Source: Nostoc sp. NIES-4103
GTDB taxonomy: Bacteria > Cyanobacteriota > Cyanobacteriia > Cyanobacteriales > Nostocaceae
NCBI RefSeq assembly: GCF_002368335.1
Contig: NZ_AP018288.1
Coordinates: 4,818,523 to 4,882,522, forward strand
Direction: 5' to 3'
Length of the DNA: 64,000 nt
The notes under the pieces are model-generated. The model did no database searches, had not been told where the DNA came from, and saw only the letters and a list, made by a program, of their open reading frames with translations. This document shows positions 10,189-19,768 of this stretch, in pieces. How positions within the stretch are numbered: the first letter of the stretch is position 1; every line of letters starts with the position of its first letter. The position numbers and the translations under genes are program-made.

Positions 10189-10740
10189 GTGCGTTTTCTG
10201 CTTTTAGTTAATATCAAAAATATATTTAAGCATAACTCTAACAGTGGCTTCACCCTGGTGGAGATGTTAGTAGTGATTATGGCGCTTGGGATCTTAGCTG
10301 GTGTAGCATTACCTAACTGGCTAGCTTTTGTGGACACTCGCCTTCTTACTAATGCTCAAGAAGAAATTCATAAAGCTATACGACAAACCAGAAGTCAATC
10401 TACTAAAGAAAAAGTAACTTGGCAATTTAGCTTTCGTGAACAAAATGGTATCCTTCAATGGGTAGTTCATCCTGCTAGTGTCAACCCATCGAGCCTGAAT
10501 TGGAATAATTTAGATTCTCATGTACGCCTCGATTCTGAGACAACCTTAGAACTGTCAAATGGCATACGCAAAATTCAATTTAATTACATGGGTAATCCTA
10601 ATGTGCTGAGAAGGATTACGCTATCAAGTAAGTATGGTGGTAAAGCTAAGCGTTGTGTCTATGTCTCCACACTTATAGGGGCTATGCGAACAGGAAAAGA
10701 GCATAGTAGGGCTAACAGGGATAGTCATTATTGCTATTAA
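10189..10740 (+). CDS. FimT/GspH-type pseudopilin, hps-locus paralogue
   Basis: A 183-residue prepilin using GTG (10189) as the only start that keeps the short leader. The cleavage site is G20/F21 followed by TLVEMLVV, with Glu at +5, and a hydrophobic helix ending in ALPNWLAFVDTR. The C-terminal part (FNYMGNP... and KRCVYVSTLIGAMRTG) matches the 8324-8992 pseudopilin in order and spacing, indicating duplication. It is separated from hpsE by a repeat-containing gap of 168 bp and is probably part of the same system. No symbol is given because its correspondence to a named hps gene is unclear. Confidence 0.78.
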   Translation: MRFLLLVNIKNIFKHNSNSGFTLVEMLVVIMALGILAGVALPNWLAFVDTRLLTNAQEEIHKAIRQTRSQSTKEKVTWQFSFREQNGILQWVVHPASVNPSSLNWNNLDSHVRLDSETTLELSNGIRKIQFNYMGNPNVLRRITLSSKYGGKAKRCVYVSTLIGAMRTGKEHSRANRDSHYCY

Positions 10741-10751
10741 GATATTTTTAG

Positions 10752-10857
10752 TTACAGCGCATTTTATCTGAATGAGGTACATAAGGGCGGGCAGGATGCC
10801 CACCCTACAAGATTTATCATAATTATGTGTACTTCATTGACTTGCAAACTGCTGTAA
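10752..10857. repeat. MITE-like element B, copy 1
   Basis: The ends TTACAGC (10752-10758) and GCTGTAA (10851-10857) are inverted, with further imperfect pairing inward (GAGGTAC near the left, GTACTTC near the right). The interior holds the GGGCGGGCAGGATGCCCACCC palindrome frequent in Nostoc. The right-end sequence resembles the right end of the element at 39371-39498. Confidence 0.6.
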
Positions 10858-10948
10858 ATTAAATAAGGTATTGTGTGCTGCAATCATCAATAGACCTCTT
10901 GCAAAAGTCCTTTAACACTCCACCCCCAGCCCCTCCCCGCTTGCAAGG

Positions 10949-11434
10949 CTACCGTGTACACACTTTGTCGAATTACCCCCCTTAATCCCAGGGCTGTTTC
11001 ATCCGTTCAGATAGCGATTTTGTCAAGAGTATCAGCTAGAAATTTTAGGGAGTAGGCAATCGAAAAATTACTATTTCAATGAGTAAATTTAAGTGCGTAC
11101 ACCGAAGGGGTTGCCGAAGGCATCGCCTGGTTCATCAGAAAATCAAGTTGTTGAACTACCTGATTTTTTTGATTGATACGCTTGTAAATTATGGACTTTT
11201 AGGGAATGAAACAGCCCTGCCCTTAATCCCACGCCACTTGCTACAAGTCGGCAGAGCCTTTCGGCAGTCGCTCATGGGGGGAACCCCCAAGACCGCGCTG
11301 CCTCACCAACGCAGTGGCTCCCCTTGTAAAGGGGGGAAATTAAAAAATCTAATTCCCTCCCCTTTCCAAGGGGAGGGTTAGGGTGGGGTAAAACCCAGAT
11401 TTCTAAACAAATTTAGACTGTGTGTACACCGTAG
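10949..11434. repeat. MITE-like element A, copy 2, interrupted
   Basis: It has the same ends as the element at 396-563: CTACCGTGTACACAC (10949-10963) and GTGTGTACACCGTAG (11420-11434). The interior matches copy 1 in the ACCCCCCTTAATCC and CCTCCCC...GGGGAGGGTTAGGG motifs. It is longer because a 231-bp element plus a 10-bp target duplication sits inside it, and because it has extra internal sequence at about 11230-11330. Confidence 0.7.
10989..11219. mobile_element. 231-bp MITE-like insertion with 10-bp target duplication
   Basis: The terminal inverted repeats are CAGGGCTGTTTCAT (10989-11002) and ATGAAACAGCCCTG (11206-11219), 14 of 14 pairing. They are flanked by an exact 10-bp direct repeat CCCTTAATCC at 10979-10988 and 11220-11229. 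The target is the CCCTTAATCC of element A, so this insertion is younger than the host element. No transposase is inside. A 10-bp duplication fits some DDE families (for example IS4-like), but the parent IS cannot be named from this window. Confidence 0.85.
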
Positions 11435-11512
11435 GCTTGCGAGGAGGGGAAACTTTGATGCAAGTCAAAGGCGGGGTGGGGTTCTTTTTTTTTGATTTAT
11501 GCAAGAAGTCTA

Positions 11513-12145
11513 ATGAATTCAAAACAGCACTTAATTATTTTCACTCGCTATCCAGAACCAGGGAAGACCAAAACTCGACTGATACCTGCTTTGGGTACTC
11601 TTGGTGCTGCAAATCTGCAACGGCAGATGACTGAGTATACAGTATCTCAAGTTAAACAATTGCAGAAAATAACTGGCATATCTTTTGAAGTACGATTCAC
11701 TGGTGGTAATTTACAACTAATGCAAGATTGGTTGGGGCTTGGTTTAGTTTACCAGTCTCAAGGAGAAGGGGATCTAGGTTCGCGGATGGCGCGATCGCTT
11801 TTCGATTCTTTTCAATCTAGCATGGAACAAGTAATTATCATTGGTACTGATTGTCCTGGGGTAAATTCCCAGATTCTCACTCAAGCCTTTGAACAACTCC
11901 ACACCTTTGATCTCGTACTTGGCCCAGCAATTGACGGTGGTTATTACTTGATTGGTTTACGTCGCCTCATCCCGGAATTTTTCGCTAACATCGACTGGGG
12001 AACTTCCCAAGTACTGCAACAAACTGTGGATATTGCCAAGGAACTCAACATCTCACTTGCATACTTACCTGCTTTGGCTGATGTTGACCTTCCAGAGGAT
12101 CTGCCGATTTGGGAACAAGTTTTGAACGGGGAAGTCGGGCTGTAA
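11513..12145 (+). CDS. TIGR04282-family transferase (DUF2064, CofC-like fold)
   Basis: A 210-residue protein from the ATG at 11513; a TTG seven codons upstream is possible but has no better ribosome site. Motifs from this start are FTRYPEPGKTKTRL (10-23), the nucleotide-sugar pyrophosphorylase-like signature; GTDCPG (111-116); and DGGYYLIGLR (141-150). These define the TIGR04282 / DUF2064 group, called arsenosugar biosynthesis-like glycosyltransferases in databases, with an NTP-transferase (GT-A) fold. Substrate and product cannot be told from sequence. It lies between hps genes, so polysaccharide or cell-surface chemistry is possible. Confidence 0.82.
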   Translation: MNSKQHLIIFTRYPEPGKTKTRLIPALGTLGAANLQRQMTEYTVSQVKQLQKITGISFEVRFTGGNLQLMQDWLGLGLVYQSQGEGDLGSRMARSLFDSFQSSMEQVIIIGTDCPGVNSQILTQAFEQLHTFDLVLGPAIDGGYYLIGLRRLIPEFFANIDWGTSQVLQQTVDIAKELNISLAYLPALADVDLPEDLPIWEQVLNGEVGL

Positions 12146-12592
12146 GACAATTAAGAGGTGGAAAATCAACAAAGACAAATTCTAAAGTATCCGTTTATAT
12201 TTTTGTAAGTAAGGCGGTGCAATTAAAGATAACTGGCTAGGGCTGTCATTTGTCATTTGTCATTTGTCATTTGTAAGGGAATAAGAGCCTATTTACGTTT
12301 CGTAACATAGTTTGGTTTATTTCCACCGACTTACTTAGATGCTTTGACCTGCCAACTTAGCCTAGTTTTGTATATTTAAACACGATGCTATTCCTGAAGA
12401 CACGGAAGATAACAAATGCTACCGTGGTGTAGTTTCAAACTAAGAGGCAAAAAATCGGTAATATTATTGCATCTGCTTTTTGTTTCTACATAATTTATAC
12501 GTAGCTTAATGGAATAGCCAAAGTCGTGTGAACAATATTCAAGTAACTTTAAATAGGACAATCAGTTTGATTCACCACAAGTTTGAATAATT
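12146..12592. other. Intergenic region upstream of the HpsJ-like gene
   Basis: AT-rich DNA with a heptamer tandem repeat (GTCATTT, four copies, about 12244-12273). I see no gene. It probably holds the promoter of the gene at 12593. Confidence 0.6.
12244..12273. repeat. Heptamer tandem repeat (GTCATTT)x4
   Basis: Four exact copies of the 7-bp unit GTCATTT in direct tandem. Short tandem repeats of 7 bp (STRR) are a hallmark of heterocystous cyanobacteria. Confidence 0.85.
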
Positions 12593-13432
12593 ATGACTAA
12601 CCGTGTTGCCTCTGTAAATTCTGCCCTCACTCTAAAAGTGGTGGGAATAATCTTAATTTTGTCCTTTTTTCTTGACTTTTTGATTTTGATGTTGCCTTTC
12701 CAACCAACTGATCGAGGATGGCAAATCAACCTAGCAACAGCACTAGTTGACAGAGGAATTGTACCTCTAGTGGGTTTAGGCATGTTGTTTGTTGGTTATT
12801 GGATTGATGAAGCCAGTGCTGGCGATCGCCCACAAGCTGTAGGCTTAAGATTTCCGGCTTTGATCATAGCTAGCATTTTAGGGTTATTATTCTTGCTGAT
12901 TTTTCCCCTGCACCTTAATAACGTGAATCAGGCTAAAGGTCAGCTAATCAATCAAATTAATCAGAGAGCCGATGCACAAGAAAACCAACTCAAAGCACAG
13001 GCTAATCAATTACAGGCACAACTGAACACCGACCAAGGAAAAGCTCAGTTAGAACAGTTACGTAATCAGAGGAAAACTCTTTTAACTGGAATCCTCCAAG
13101 ATGAGCAAAGATATAAGCAAATAATAGACAACCCTCAGGCTCCTGCGGAATTGAAAGATTTGCTGAAGAAAGCTAAAGCAAATCCCCAAGAACTGGACAA
13201 AGCGATCGCCAGGCAGTTTGATATTCAGTCCTTACAAAATCAACAATTGAGCCTAATTCGTTCTCAAAAAGAACAAGATGAAAAACAAGCTAAAGATAAC
13301 GCTTGGAAATCTGGATTGCGTATTGGTATTAGCAGCCTGCTTTTATCCATTGGTTACATTATCATCGGCTGGACAGGATTACGAAGCATCAATGCTTCAA
13401 AAGGTAGTGGACGTAAAGCCGCTGCACGTTAA
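12593..13432 (+). CDS. HpsJ-like membrane protein
   Basis: A 279-residue protein with transmembrane segments at about residues 14-36, 50-68 and 86-107, a long Gln/Lys/Glu-rich coiled coil (about 110-245), a final hydrophobic segment at about 250-270 and a basic tail (GSGRKAAAR). This arrangement matches HpsJ of hormogonium polysaccharide loci and the related HpsJ-like proteins found beside cyanoexosortases. It could organise the polysaccharide export complex in the inner membrane, with the coiled coil as a scaffold. It follows the hps genes after a TIGR04282 gene and precedes a GT2 gene, which supports the assignment. Paralogues exist in exosortase loci, so the symbol is left empty. Confidence 0.72.
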   Translation: MTNRVASVNSALTLKVVGIILILSFFLDFLILMLPFQPTDRGWQINLATALVDRGIVPLVGLGMLFVGYWIDEASAGDRPQAVGLRFPALIIASILGLLFLLIFPLHLNNVNQAKGQLINQINQRADAQENQLKAQANQLQAQLNTDQGKAQLEQLRNQRKTLLTGILQDEQRYKQIIDNPQAPAELKDLLKKAKANPQELDKAIARQFDIQSLQNQQLSLIRSQKEQDEKQAKDNAWKSGLRIGISSLLLSIGYIIIGWTGLRSINASKGSGRKAAAR

Positions 13433-13447
13433 TTCTTAAGGGAGATG

Positions 13448-13560
13448 GGGGGGATGAGGGGGATGAGGGGGATGAGGGGGATGAGGGGGATAAAGAAAAT
13501 GACAACTGACCACTGACAACTAACTCCTAACTCCTAACTCCTAACTCCTAACTCTTAATT
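13448..13560. repeat. STRR block: GGGGATGAG and CTCCTAA tandem units
   Basis: About four direct copies of a 9-bp unit (GGGGATGAG, 13451-13490), then about four copies of a 7-bp unit (CTCCTAA, about 13524-13552) with degenerate copies to 13590. The block lies between the HpsJ-like gene and the next glycosyltransferase. Confidence 0.8.
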
Positions 13561-13619
13561 ACTCCTAACTCGTAATTACTCCTAACTTTTAATTATCAAC
13601 TATTAACTAAAATTTAAAA

Positions 13620-14516
13620 ATGTTTTCAATTTACATACTGACATATAACGAAGAAATAGATATCGCTGCTTGTATTGAGTCGGCAATGCTATCAGATGAC
13701 ATTATTGTTGTAGACTCATGCAGTAGCGATCGTACTGTGGAAATTGCCAGTCGTTATCCTGTTCGCATCTTCCAACATCCTTTTGAAAGCCACGGAAAGC
13801 AACGCACCTGGATGTTAGAGTCTATCCCTGTGAAACATGAGTGGGTGTATATTCTTGAGGCTGACGAGCGCATGACACCGGAACTGTTTGCTGAATGCGA
13901 ACAAGCAAGACAGAATCCAGACTACATTGGCTACTACGCCGCTGAACGCGTAATGTTCATGAATCATTGGATTCGTCGCAGCACTCAATATCCCCGTTAC
14001 CAATTGCGCCTCTTCCGCCACGGGAAAGTTTGGTTTACAGACTACGGTCACACTGAACGGGAAGTTTGTGACGGTGCCACTAGTTTTTTAAAAGAAACCT
14101 ATCCTCATTACACTTGCAGCAAGGGTTTTAGCCGCTGGATTGAAAAACACAACCGTTATTCTACAGATGAAGCCAGAGAAACACTGTATCAGCTAAAACA
14201 AGGGACTGTGAGCTGGCGAGATTTGTTTTTTGGCAAGTCTGAAGTTGAAAGACGCCGCGCCCTCAAGGATTTGTCTTTGCGCTTACCCGCCAGACCTTTG
14301 CTACGCTTTTTATATATGTATTTCCTTCTAGGCGGCTGCTTAGATGGACGCGCTGGCTTAGCTTGGTGTACATTGCAAGCGTTTTACGAATACCTAATTT
14401 TGCTAAAAGTTTGGGAAATGCAGCATATACCCATTCCCAATTTAGATACAAAAATATCTCAGGGTGGCGAGAGTGAACCACAAGCGCCTCATCCGACTTC
14501 AGAAGCCACACTTTAA
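13620..14516 (+). CDS. Family 2 glycosyltransferase (WaaE/KdtX-like)
   Basis: A 298-residue GT2 enzyme. Motifs are IYILTYNEEIDIAACI (4-19), VDSCSSDRTVEIA (31-43), the HGKQRTWMLE segment (59-68) usual in WaaE-like lipopolysaccharide core transferases, and the acidic LEADERM (79-85) in place of a DXD. The C-terminal half has a hydrophobic stretch (LLRFLYMYFLLGG) that probably associates with membrane. It comes straight after the HpsJ-like gene and may extend the hps polysaccharide locus; sugar and acceptor are not evident. Confidence 0.82.
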   Translation: MFSIYILTYNEEIDIAACIESAMLSDDIIVVDSCSSDRTVEIASRYPVRIFQHPFESHGKQRTWMLESIPVKHEWVYILEADERMTPELFAECEQARQNPDYIGYYAAERVMFMNHWIRRSTQYPRYQLRLFRHGKVWFTDYGHTEREVCDGATSFLKETYPHYTCSKGFSRWIEKHNRYSTDEARETLYQLKQGTVSWRDLFFGKSEVERRRALKDLSLRLPARPLLRFLYMYFLLGGCLDGRAGLAWCTLQAFYEYLILLKVWEMQHIPIPNLDTKISQGGESEPQAPHPTSEATL

Positions 14517-15035
14517 AAATTTTGGTAGGTAAAAGTTAACTGCTGACTGTTGACAGTCAAAAGTCAACAGTCAGCCTTACCATATTAATAGTACGTATTA
14601 TAAACTACTAAATTTAGCCTAAGTATTATTGAAAGTTACGATAAATAAACATTTTGAATTTTCAACAAAACTTTTTCATAAAAATCACCCTTAGCAGGTT
14701 ACAAGTTAATAGCCCCATAAAATTGCTACTCTAGTTGTATACTAATGGTTTTAATAGCGTGAGCAGCTTTTGATTGAGCGCGGTAGGATTAGAAATATCT
14801 CACAGACTTGCAACAATCATTTACAAGTCGTACAAACAAAAGTAACATCCACTAAGACAAACTAGCCAACATGTTGGTTAGTAAATCTGAATGTGCAGGT
14901 TTGGAGAAAAACAGCTGTTTTTCAAGCAACCAGTACGTATTTTCGTGGCAGTAGCCCGGCTGCTTGCAACTTTAGGCAGTAGTCTTTACTAGTAAAAATA
15001 CTTATCTTGTCTTTGTGATTTGACAATCTGCTGGT
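14517..15035. other. Intergenic region with strong hairpin
   Basis: It holds a perfect 13-bp stem (see 14542-14575) and AT-rich sequence that should include the promoter of the DUF502 gene. No gene seen. Confidence 0.6.
14542..14575 (+). terminator. Perfect 13-bp stem-loop after the GT2 gene
   Basis: Arm GCTGACTGTTGAC (14542-14554), loop of 8 nt, arm GTCAACAGTCAGC (14563-14575). It starts 26 bp after the glycosyltransferase stop. There is no clear T run, so it may be a repeat hairpin or a processing/3'-end element rather than a classical terminator. Confidence 0.5.
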
Positions 15036-15809
15036 ATGAATAGCAATCATCAAAGTTCTACTAGCCTCAAAAAGGAGAATAAGGGCTTGGGAATTGATCG
15101 CCTAAAACAAGATTTGAAAAACGACCTGATTGCAGGTTTGTTGGTGGTGATTCCGCTAGCAACCACCATCTGGCTAACCATTACTATTGCTAATTGGGTA
15201 ATCAACTTTCTCACCCAAATTCCCAAACAACTGAATCCCTTTGATGGACTACACCCTATATTAGTAAATATACTGAACCTAGCTGTGGGGCTAGCTGTAC
15301 CACTGTTGAGCATTCTTTTGATTGGGTTAATGGCTCGAAATATTGCTGGACGGTGGTTGCTAGATTTTGGTGAGCGGGTATTGCAGGCCATTCCCTTAGC
15401 AGGGCAAGTATACAAAACCCTGAAGCAACTTTTAGAAACACTACTAAAAGATTCAAATGGTAGATTTCGCCGTGTAGTTTTAGTAGAGTATCCCAGACGG
15501 GGGGTGTGGGCGATCGCCTTCGTTACAGGTGTGATGGATAGTGAAATCCAAGCCCATATGTCTCGTCCCATGCTGAGTGTATTCATTCCCACCACCCCAA
15601 ATCCCACTACAGGATGGTATGCAATAGTGCCAGAGGATGAGGTGGTAAACATATCCATGTCGGTAGAAGATGCCTTTAAAGTAGTTGTCTCTGGTGGCAT
15701 TGTTGCCCCGAATACAGCCTTACCGCCCTTAATTATCCCCGAAGGACACAATCTAGAAGCACCAACCCTAGAAAACAAGCGACCTGTTATCCCTGTAGAA
15801 GAAACTTAA
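15036..15809 (+). CDS. DUF502 family membrane protein
   Basis: A 257-residue protein with two membrane segments (about 33-57 and 75-100), the conserved FGERVLQAIPLAGQVYKTLKQL region (about 111-132) and the VLVEYPRRGVWAIAFVTG and VFIPTTPNPTTGWYAIVP motifs of DUF502. The family is widespread in bacteria and its function is not established. Its place directly before nusB and ftsY is, to my knowledge, a recurring cyanobacterial arrangement. Confidence 0.92.
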   Translation: MNSNHQSSTSLKKENKGLGIDRLKQDLKNDLIAGLLVVIPLATTIWLTITIANWVINFLTQIPKQLNPFDGLHPILVNILNLAVGLAVPLLSILLIGLMARNIAGRWLLDFGERVLQAIPLAGQVYKTLKQLLETLLKDSNGRFRRVVLVEYPRRGVWAIAFVTGVMDSEIQAHMSRPMLSVFIPTTPNPTTGWYAIVPEDEVVNISMSVEDAFKVVVSGGIVAPNTALPPLIIPEGHNLEAPTLENKRPVIPVEET

Positions 15810-15914
15810 AATTAATCCGGCAGAGTTACAAACAATATGGATAAGATGGTTGTCTGACTATACCAAAATTGATTAACTCCTAACTACTTAATTAGTGCTG
15901 AGACACTCACTTTT

Positions 15915-16544
15915 ATGCAAGACCGAAAACCCCAACAAATTGCTCGTGAACTGGCGCTTTTAAGTCTGAGCCAGTTGCCAGTAAACCCCAAGAAATTGAC
16001 AGAAGAACATCTGCCAAAGTTGGTACTAGCCACGGTACGCACCTTGAGAGCAGAAGTGCAAGATACCCTAGACAACGCTGCTGCTGAACTACAACGCAGT
16101 AACGATCGCCTTTTAACTAGCGAAACTCGGGCTTCAGATCTCAAGACTGCTAGAAATATGCTCAAAGAAGCAATTGAATACACCCAGACAGCAATCAATC
16201 AGTTAGGTGCAGCAGTTGAGTTTCCAGAATTAATTCAGCTGGCAAATCAAGATAAAGAAGTTGGCAGGTATGCGATCCAACTTGTGAAAATAGTCAACGA
16301 AGAACGAGATATTATCGATGAGCGCATAGCCTCTGCCTTGGTAGATTGGCAAGTGACTCGCCTTGCCCAAATTGACCGAGATATTCTACGAATTGCCGTA
16401 GCAGAAATGCTATTTTTAAGTATTCCAGATAGCGTGGCCATTAACGAAGCTGTAGTACTAGCTAAACGCTACAGTGGAGATGAAGGTCATCGTTTTATTA
16501 ATGGTGTTCTGCGCCGAGTCACAGAGCAAAAAAAGACTGCATAA
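15915..16544 (+). CDS. nusB: Transcription antitermination factor NusB
   Basis: A 209-residue protein that is longer than the E. coli form by an N-terminal and linker extension, as usual in cyanobacteria. It begins [15 protein letters not shown] (RNA-binding helix) and ends with the signature [43 protein letters not shown]. NusB with NusE binds boxA RNA and promotes rRNA antitermination. It lies about 100 bp after DUF502. Confidence 0.96.
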   Translation: MQDRKPQQIARELALLSLSQLPVNPKKLTEEHLPKLVLATVRTLRAEVQDTLDNAAAELQRSNDRLLTSETRASDLKTARNMLKEAIEYTQTAINQLGAAVEFPELIQLANQDKEVGRYAIQLVKIVNEERDIIDERIASALVDWQVTRLAQIDRDILRIAVAEMLFLSIPDSVAINEAVVLAKRYSGDEGHRFINGVLRRVTEQKKTA

Positions 16545-16840
16545 GATTTCGTTCTAACTTTATGAGTAGCAAGTTGTGAGTTGAGAATCAAGACTGGCGT
16601 CGCCAAGGACACGTAGACACGAATGCAGGCAACTGCGAAGTGCGAATCTTTGCCCAAGAGGCGATCGCTTCTTGAATAATAAAAATAACAGATTCAAAGA
16701 GTTCTTGCGTAAGTTCTGCCCCAATTGGGAAAAAGGTGAGGATAACCCGGAGGTTTTCACCCCAGGAAAGAGTGAACAGTTAAATTAAACTCATAACTTA
16801 TAACTCATAACCCACATAACAACTAATACTGCAAGCTGCA
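16545..16840. other. Intergenic region, nusB-ftsY
   Basis: About 296 bp with a HIP1 site and repeat-like sequence. A 66-codon minus-strand frame (16560-16760) has no recognisable features. Likely the ftsY promoter. Confidence 0.6.
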
Positions 16841-18577
16841 ATGGTTTTTAATTGGTTCCGTCGTCAATATAACGATTCCTCTGATACTCCCTCAGAAAAC
16901 AAACAGGGAGAAACCCCAAAAGCAAAAGAACCCCAACCAGAACCAGCCGAAACGTCAACCCCAACGGCAGAAACTGCACAAGACTCGACGGCAGACTTGT
17001 TGGCATTTGCTAAAGCTGCATATAAAAATATGCAGCAAAAACAACAATCTCAGGAAGTAGAAACACCTTCTGACTCAGCAACTGGACAAGCCCCAGAAAA
17101 ACCTGAAACTGTAGAAACAGCAACGGCTGAAGTAGAATCTGTACAAACTCCAAAGGCAGATACAACTGTTTTGGAGCAACCTGTAGAAGCTATTGAAGCG
17201 ACACAGCTAGAATCAGCAGATACAGTTGCTGTTGAAACAATTATTTCTGAACAACCTGTAGGATTTACGGAAGCCATACAGCTAGAAGCAGACACAGAAG
17301 AGGTTTATGCATCTTCAACGGAGGTTTCGTCAGTATCAGAAATTACTGAAGAGCTAGTAACCCCAAGTCTAGAAATAACAGCAGGTGAAGCAGAATCAGC
17401 AACAGAGTCACCACAGCCAGCAACTCTATCTTTTTTAGAACGAGCAGCGGCAGAACGGCAAGCCAAGCAAGAACGACTGATCGCCAGTGCAATTGAAGTA
17501 CCGGAAGTAGTGCAAAAAGCAGCAGCCACTACCGCCACGCCAGAAACAGTACAGGAAATTCCCGGACTGGCTTTTGATGAAGGGTTTGTGTGGTCAGCGG
17601 AAGTATTAGCAGCCCAAGGTAGGCGGCCAGAAGACGTTTCTATTGAAGAAATCACTTGGCTCAAAAAGCTACGGCAAGGTTTAGATAAAACCCGTCGTAG
17701 TATCTTGAACCAATTGAAAGCAATTGTTGGACAAGGGCCGCTGAACCAAGCAGCAGTTACAGAAATAGAGTCCGTACTTCTGCAAGCTGATGTAGGTGTA
17801 GAAGCAACAGATTACATTATCAGTTCACTTCAGAAAAAACTGCGAGAAGAAGTGACTCCTCCAGAACAGGCGATCGCTTACTTAAAAGAAATTCTGCGGG
17901 ATATGTTGGATGAACCGCTGAAGAAATCCGCTAAAGTTAGCTTTGCCCCAGAAAAAGAAAGCTTAAATATTTGGTTAATCACTGGGGTAAATGGTGCAGG
18001 TAAAACCACTACCATCGGTAAAATCTCTCACCTAGCACAAAAATCCGGCTATAAATGCTTGATTGCTGCAGCAGATACCTTCCGCGCTGCTGCTGTGGAA
18101 CAGGTGAAGGTTTGGGGACAAAGAAGCGGTGTAGAAGTAATTGCCAATCCTGGCAAGAATACAGACCCAGCAGCAGTGGTATTTGATGCGATCGCCGCCG
18201 CCCAAGCTAGAGAAACCGAATTACTTTTAGTGGATACTGCTGGGCGATTGCAAAATAAGAAAAACTTAATGGATGAACTCAGTAAAATCCGTCGGATTAT
18301 TGACAAAAAAGCTCCTAATGCCAAAATTGAATCTTTATTGGTTTTAGATGCTACTTTAGGTCAAAATGGACTGCGACAAGCTGAAGTCTTCTCCCAAGCA
18401 GCCCAACTCAGTGGCGTGGTACTAACTAAGCTGGATGGTACAGCCAAAGGAGGCGTTGCCCTTGCTGTCGTACAACAGTTGGGTTTACCCATTCGCTTTA
18501 TTGGTGCCGGTGAAGGCATCGAAGACCTACGTCCCTTTTCTAGCTACGAGTTTGTTGAAGCTTTATTGAGTGGCTAG
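16841..18577 (+). CDS. ftsY: Signal recognition particle receptor FtsY
   Basis: A 578-residue SRP-receptor GTPase. Residues 1 to about 250 are a long acidic, Glu/Ala/Thr-rich A domain of low complexity. The NG domain follows: helical N part (about 265-365), Walker A GVNGAGKTTT (382-391), DTAGR (465-469) and TKLDG (529-533), ending at the GEGIEDLRPFSS signature. It docks ribosome-SRP complexes to the membrane and hydrolyses GTP together with Ffh. The length is above the E. coli form because of the acidic N-terminal part, which is normal for the group. Confidence 0.97.
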   Translation: MVFNWFRRQYNDSSDTPSENKQGETPKAKEPQPEPAETSTPTAETAQDSTADLLAFAKAAYKNMQQKQQSQEVETPSDSATGQAPEKPETVETATAEVESVQTPKADTTVLEQPVEAIEATQLESADTVAVETIISEQPVGFTEAIQLEADTEEVYASSTEVSSVSEITEELVTPSLEITAGEAESATESPQPATLSFLERAAAERQAKQERLIASAIEVPEVVQKAAATTATPETVQEIPGLAFDEGFVWSAEVLAAQGRRPEDVSIEEITWLKKLRQGLDKTRRSILNQLKAIVGQGPLNQAAVTEIESVLLQADVGVEATDYIISSLQKKLREEVTPPEQAIAYLKEILRDMLDEPLKKSAKVSFAPEKESLNIWLITGVNGAGKTTTIGKISHLAQKSGYKCLIAAADTFRAAAVEQVKVWGQRSGVEVIANPGKNTDPAAVVFDAIAAAQARETELLLVDTAGRLQNKKNLMDELSKIRRIIDKKAPNAKIESLLVLDATLGQNGLRQAEVFSQAAQLSGVVLTKLDGTAKGGVALAVVQQLGLPIRFIGAGEGIEDLRPFSSYEFVEALLSG

Positions 18578-19768
18578 TTGCAAAAGGCAGGGGGGATGAG
18601 GGAGATGGGGAGATGAGGGGGATAAGGGAGATGAGAGAGAAATAACTCCTAACTCCCTATCCTTAACCGTAGTTTGCTACAGATTTGAGTAAACTTTGCT
18701 AAAATTTCACTCTAATACTGTTTTTCTTATACCCTATACGGGGTTGTCAGATTTAGCAGTACAGACATTAGGTTGCGTCAGAAACCTGTCAAGCGGCAGG
18801 TTGCCTGGCTCCATTTGTCTACATTAGTACAGCACAGCAAAAAGATGGATACCATTCAAAACAGCATAAAAGCCCACAATAAAAGCCTTTTGTCACCTTT
18901 GGAGTTGACCCTACTCTTCTTGTTCAAAGACGCTCTTGCTAGCTTGCTTAAGCGTAGGGGTACGAGAACGGCTTAGGCAGTTGCTCATGAAGAGCGACTT
19001 TACCCTTGGTAGTTACCACGCCTACTGACTCATCGCGCTGGCTCACTTTTGACTTGGGCGAAGCATTACAATTCCAAAAAAGTTAGCTGTTTGAGTCAAG
19101 CCAGGCAATAGTACCGAGTTGACTCCAAGTGTTCGCTTGCCAGATATCTGACAAAAATTTTGTCAGTAAATCAAATTAGATGTTTAAAATGTAACTACTA
19201 TACTACAACATAATACTTGAACTTTTCAATTAAAGGTTTTGGGGTATGGTTTTTCTTAATTGTGTGTCACTAGCTTTATGATTCTTTTTTGAGTAAGCTA
19301 AAGTGCATGTTAAATTTACTTATTTTTGGTCTAGGGTATGAGTGTTAGCTTTTTTGTTTACCCAGTTACACATCATAATGCCCATAAGTACTCAGCTGGT
19401 AGGCTGATCAATCTCCATCAGTCACTCTAGAAATCTCACTCAATTATTTTCTCACGAAAGGATTTATTTATGCCTCAAGATGTATGATTTGCTGATTAAG
19501 TTATGAAAACATAAATGGCTCTCTAATTGCTGGCAGGAATTTCTGACTTTTATCAAGCAAATTATGACTAAAAATACCCTCCTAGAAGCTACTATATATA
19601 GCCAGAAATGTCATAAGCAAATGCAATACTTATATCAACTTGTGTCTTACGTCTTTCTACTCTTGCTAAAGTGACAAATCTTGTCCAATATGGTTTAGCA
19701 ATGCCACAAACTAAGAATTTATCATTAATCTAAAATCTACTGTTTTTAAGTGTAATAGTACCTTTACT
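18578..19768. other. Long intergenic region, ftsY-phosphatase
   Basis: It begins with GGGGATGAG/GGAGATG tandem sequence (about 18587-18640) and CTCCTAACTCC units. The remaining 1.1 kb is moderately AT-rich with no conserved reading frame. A 67-codon frame at 18773-18976 shows no protein features. It should contain the promoter and leader of the phosphatase gene. Confidence 0.6.

Larger units (their letters stand above)
10741..11512. other. Repeat-filled intergenic region
   Basis: No gene is supported. It contains a small MITE-like element (10752-10857) and a larger element (10949-11434) that carries a third element inserted into it (10989-11219). The 100- and 70-codon frames here run through these repeats and have no recognisable protein features. 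Confidence 0.7.

Noticed and set aside
15050..15778. A 242-codon minus-strand frame antisense to the DUF502 gene
   Set aside because: It lies entirely within the recognised DUF502 gene and has no domain features; it is a shadow.
16560..16760. A 66-codon minus-strand frame between nusB and ftsY
   Set aside because: No start context or recognisable motif; it overlaps repeat-like sequence.
18773..18976. A 67-codon plus-strand frame in the ftsY-phosphatase gap
   Set aside because: No ribosome site and low-information composition; not supported as a gene.
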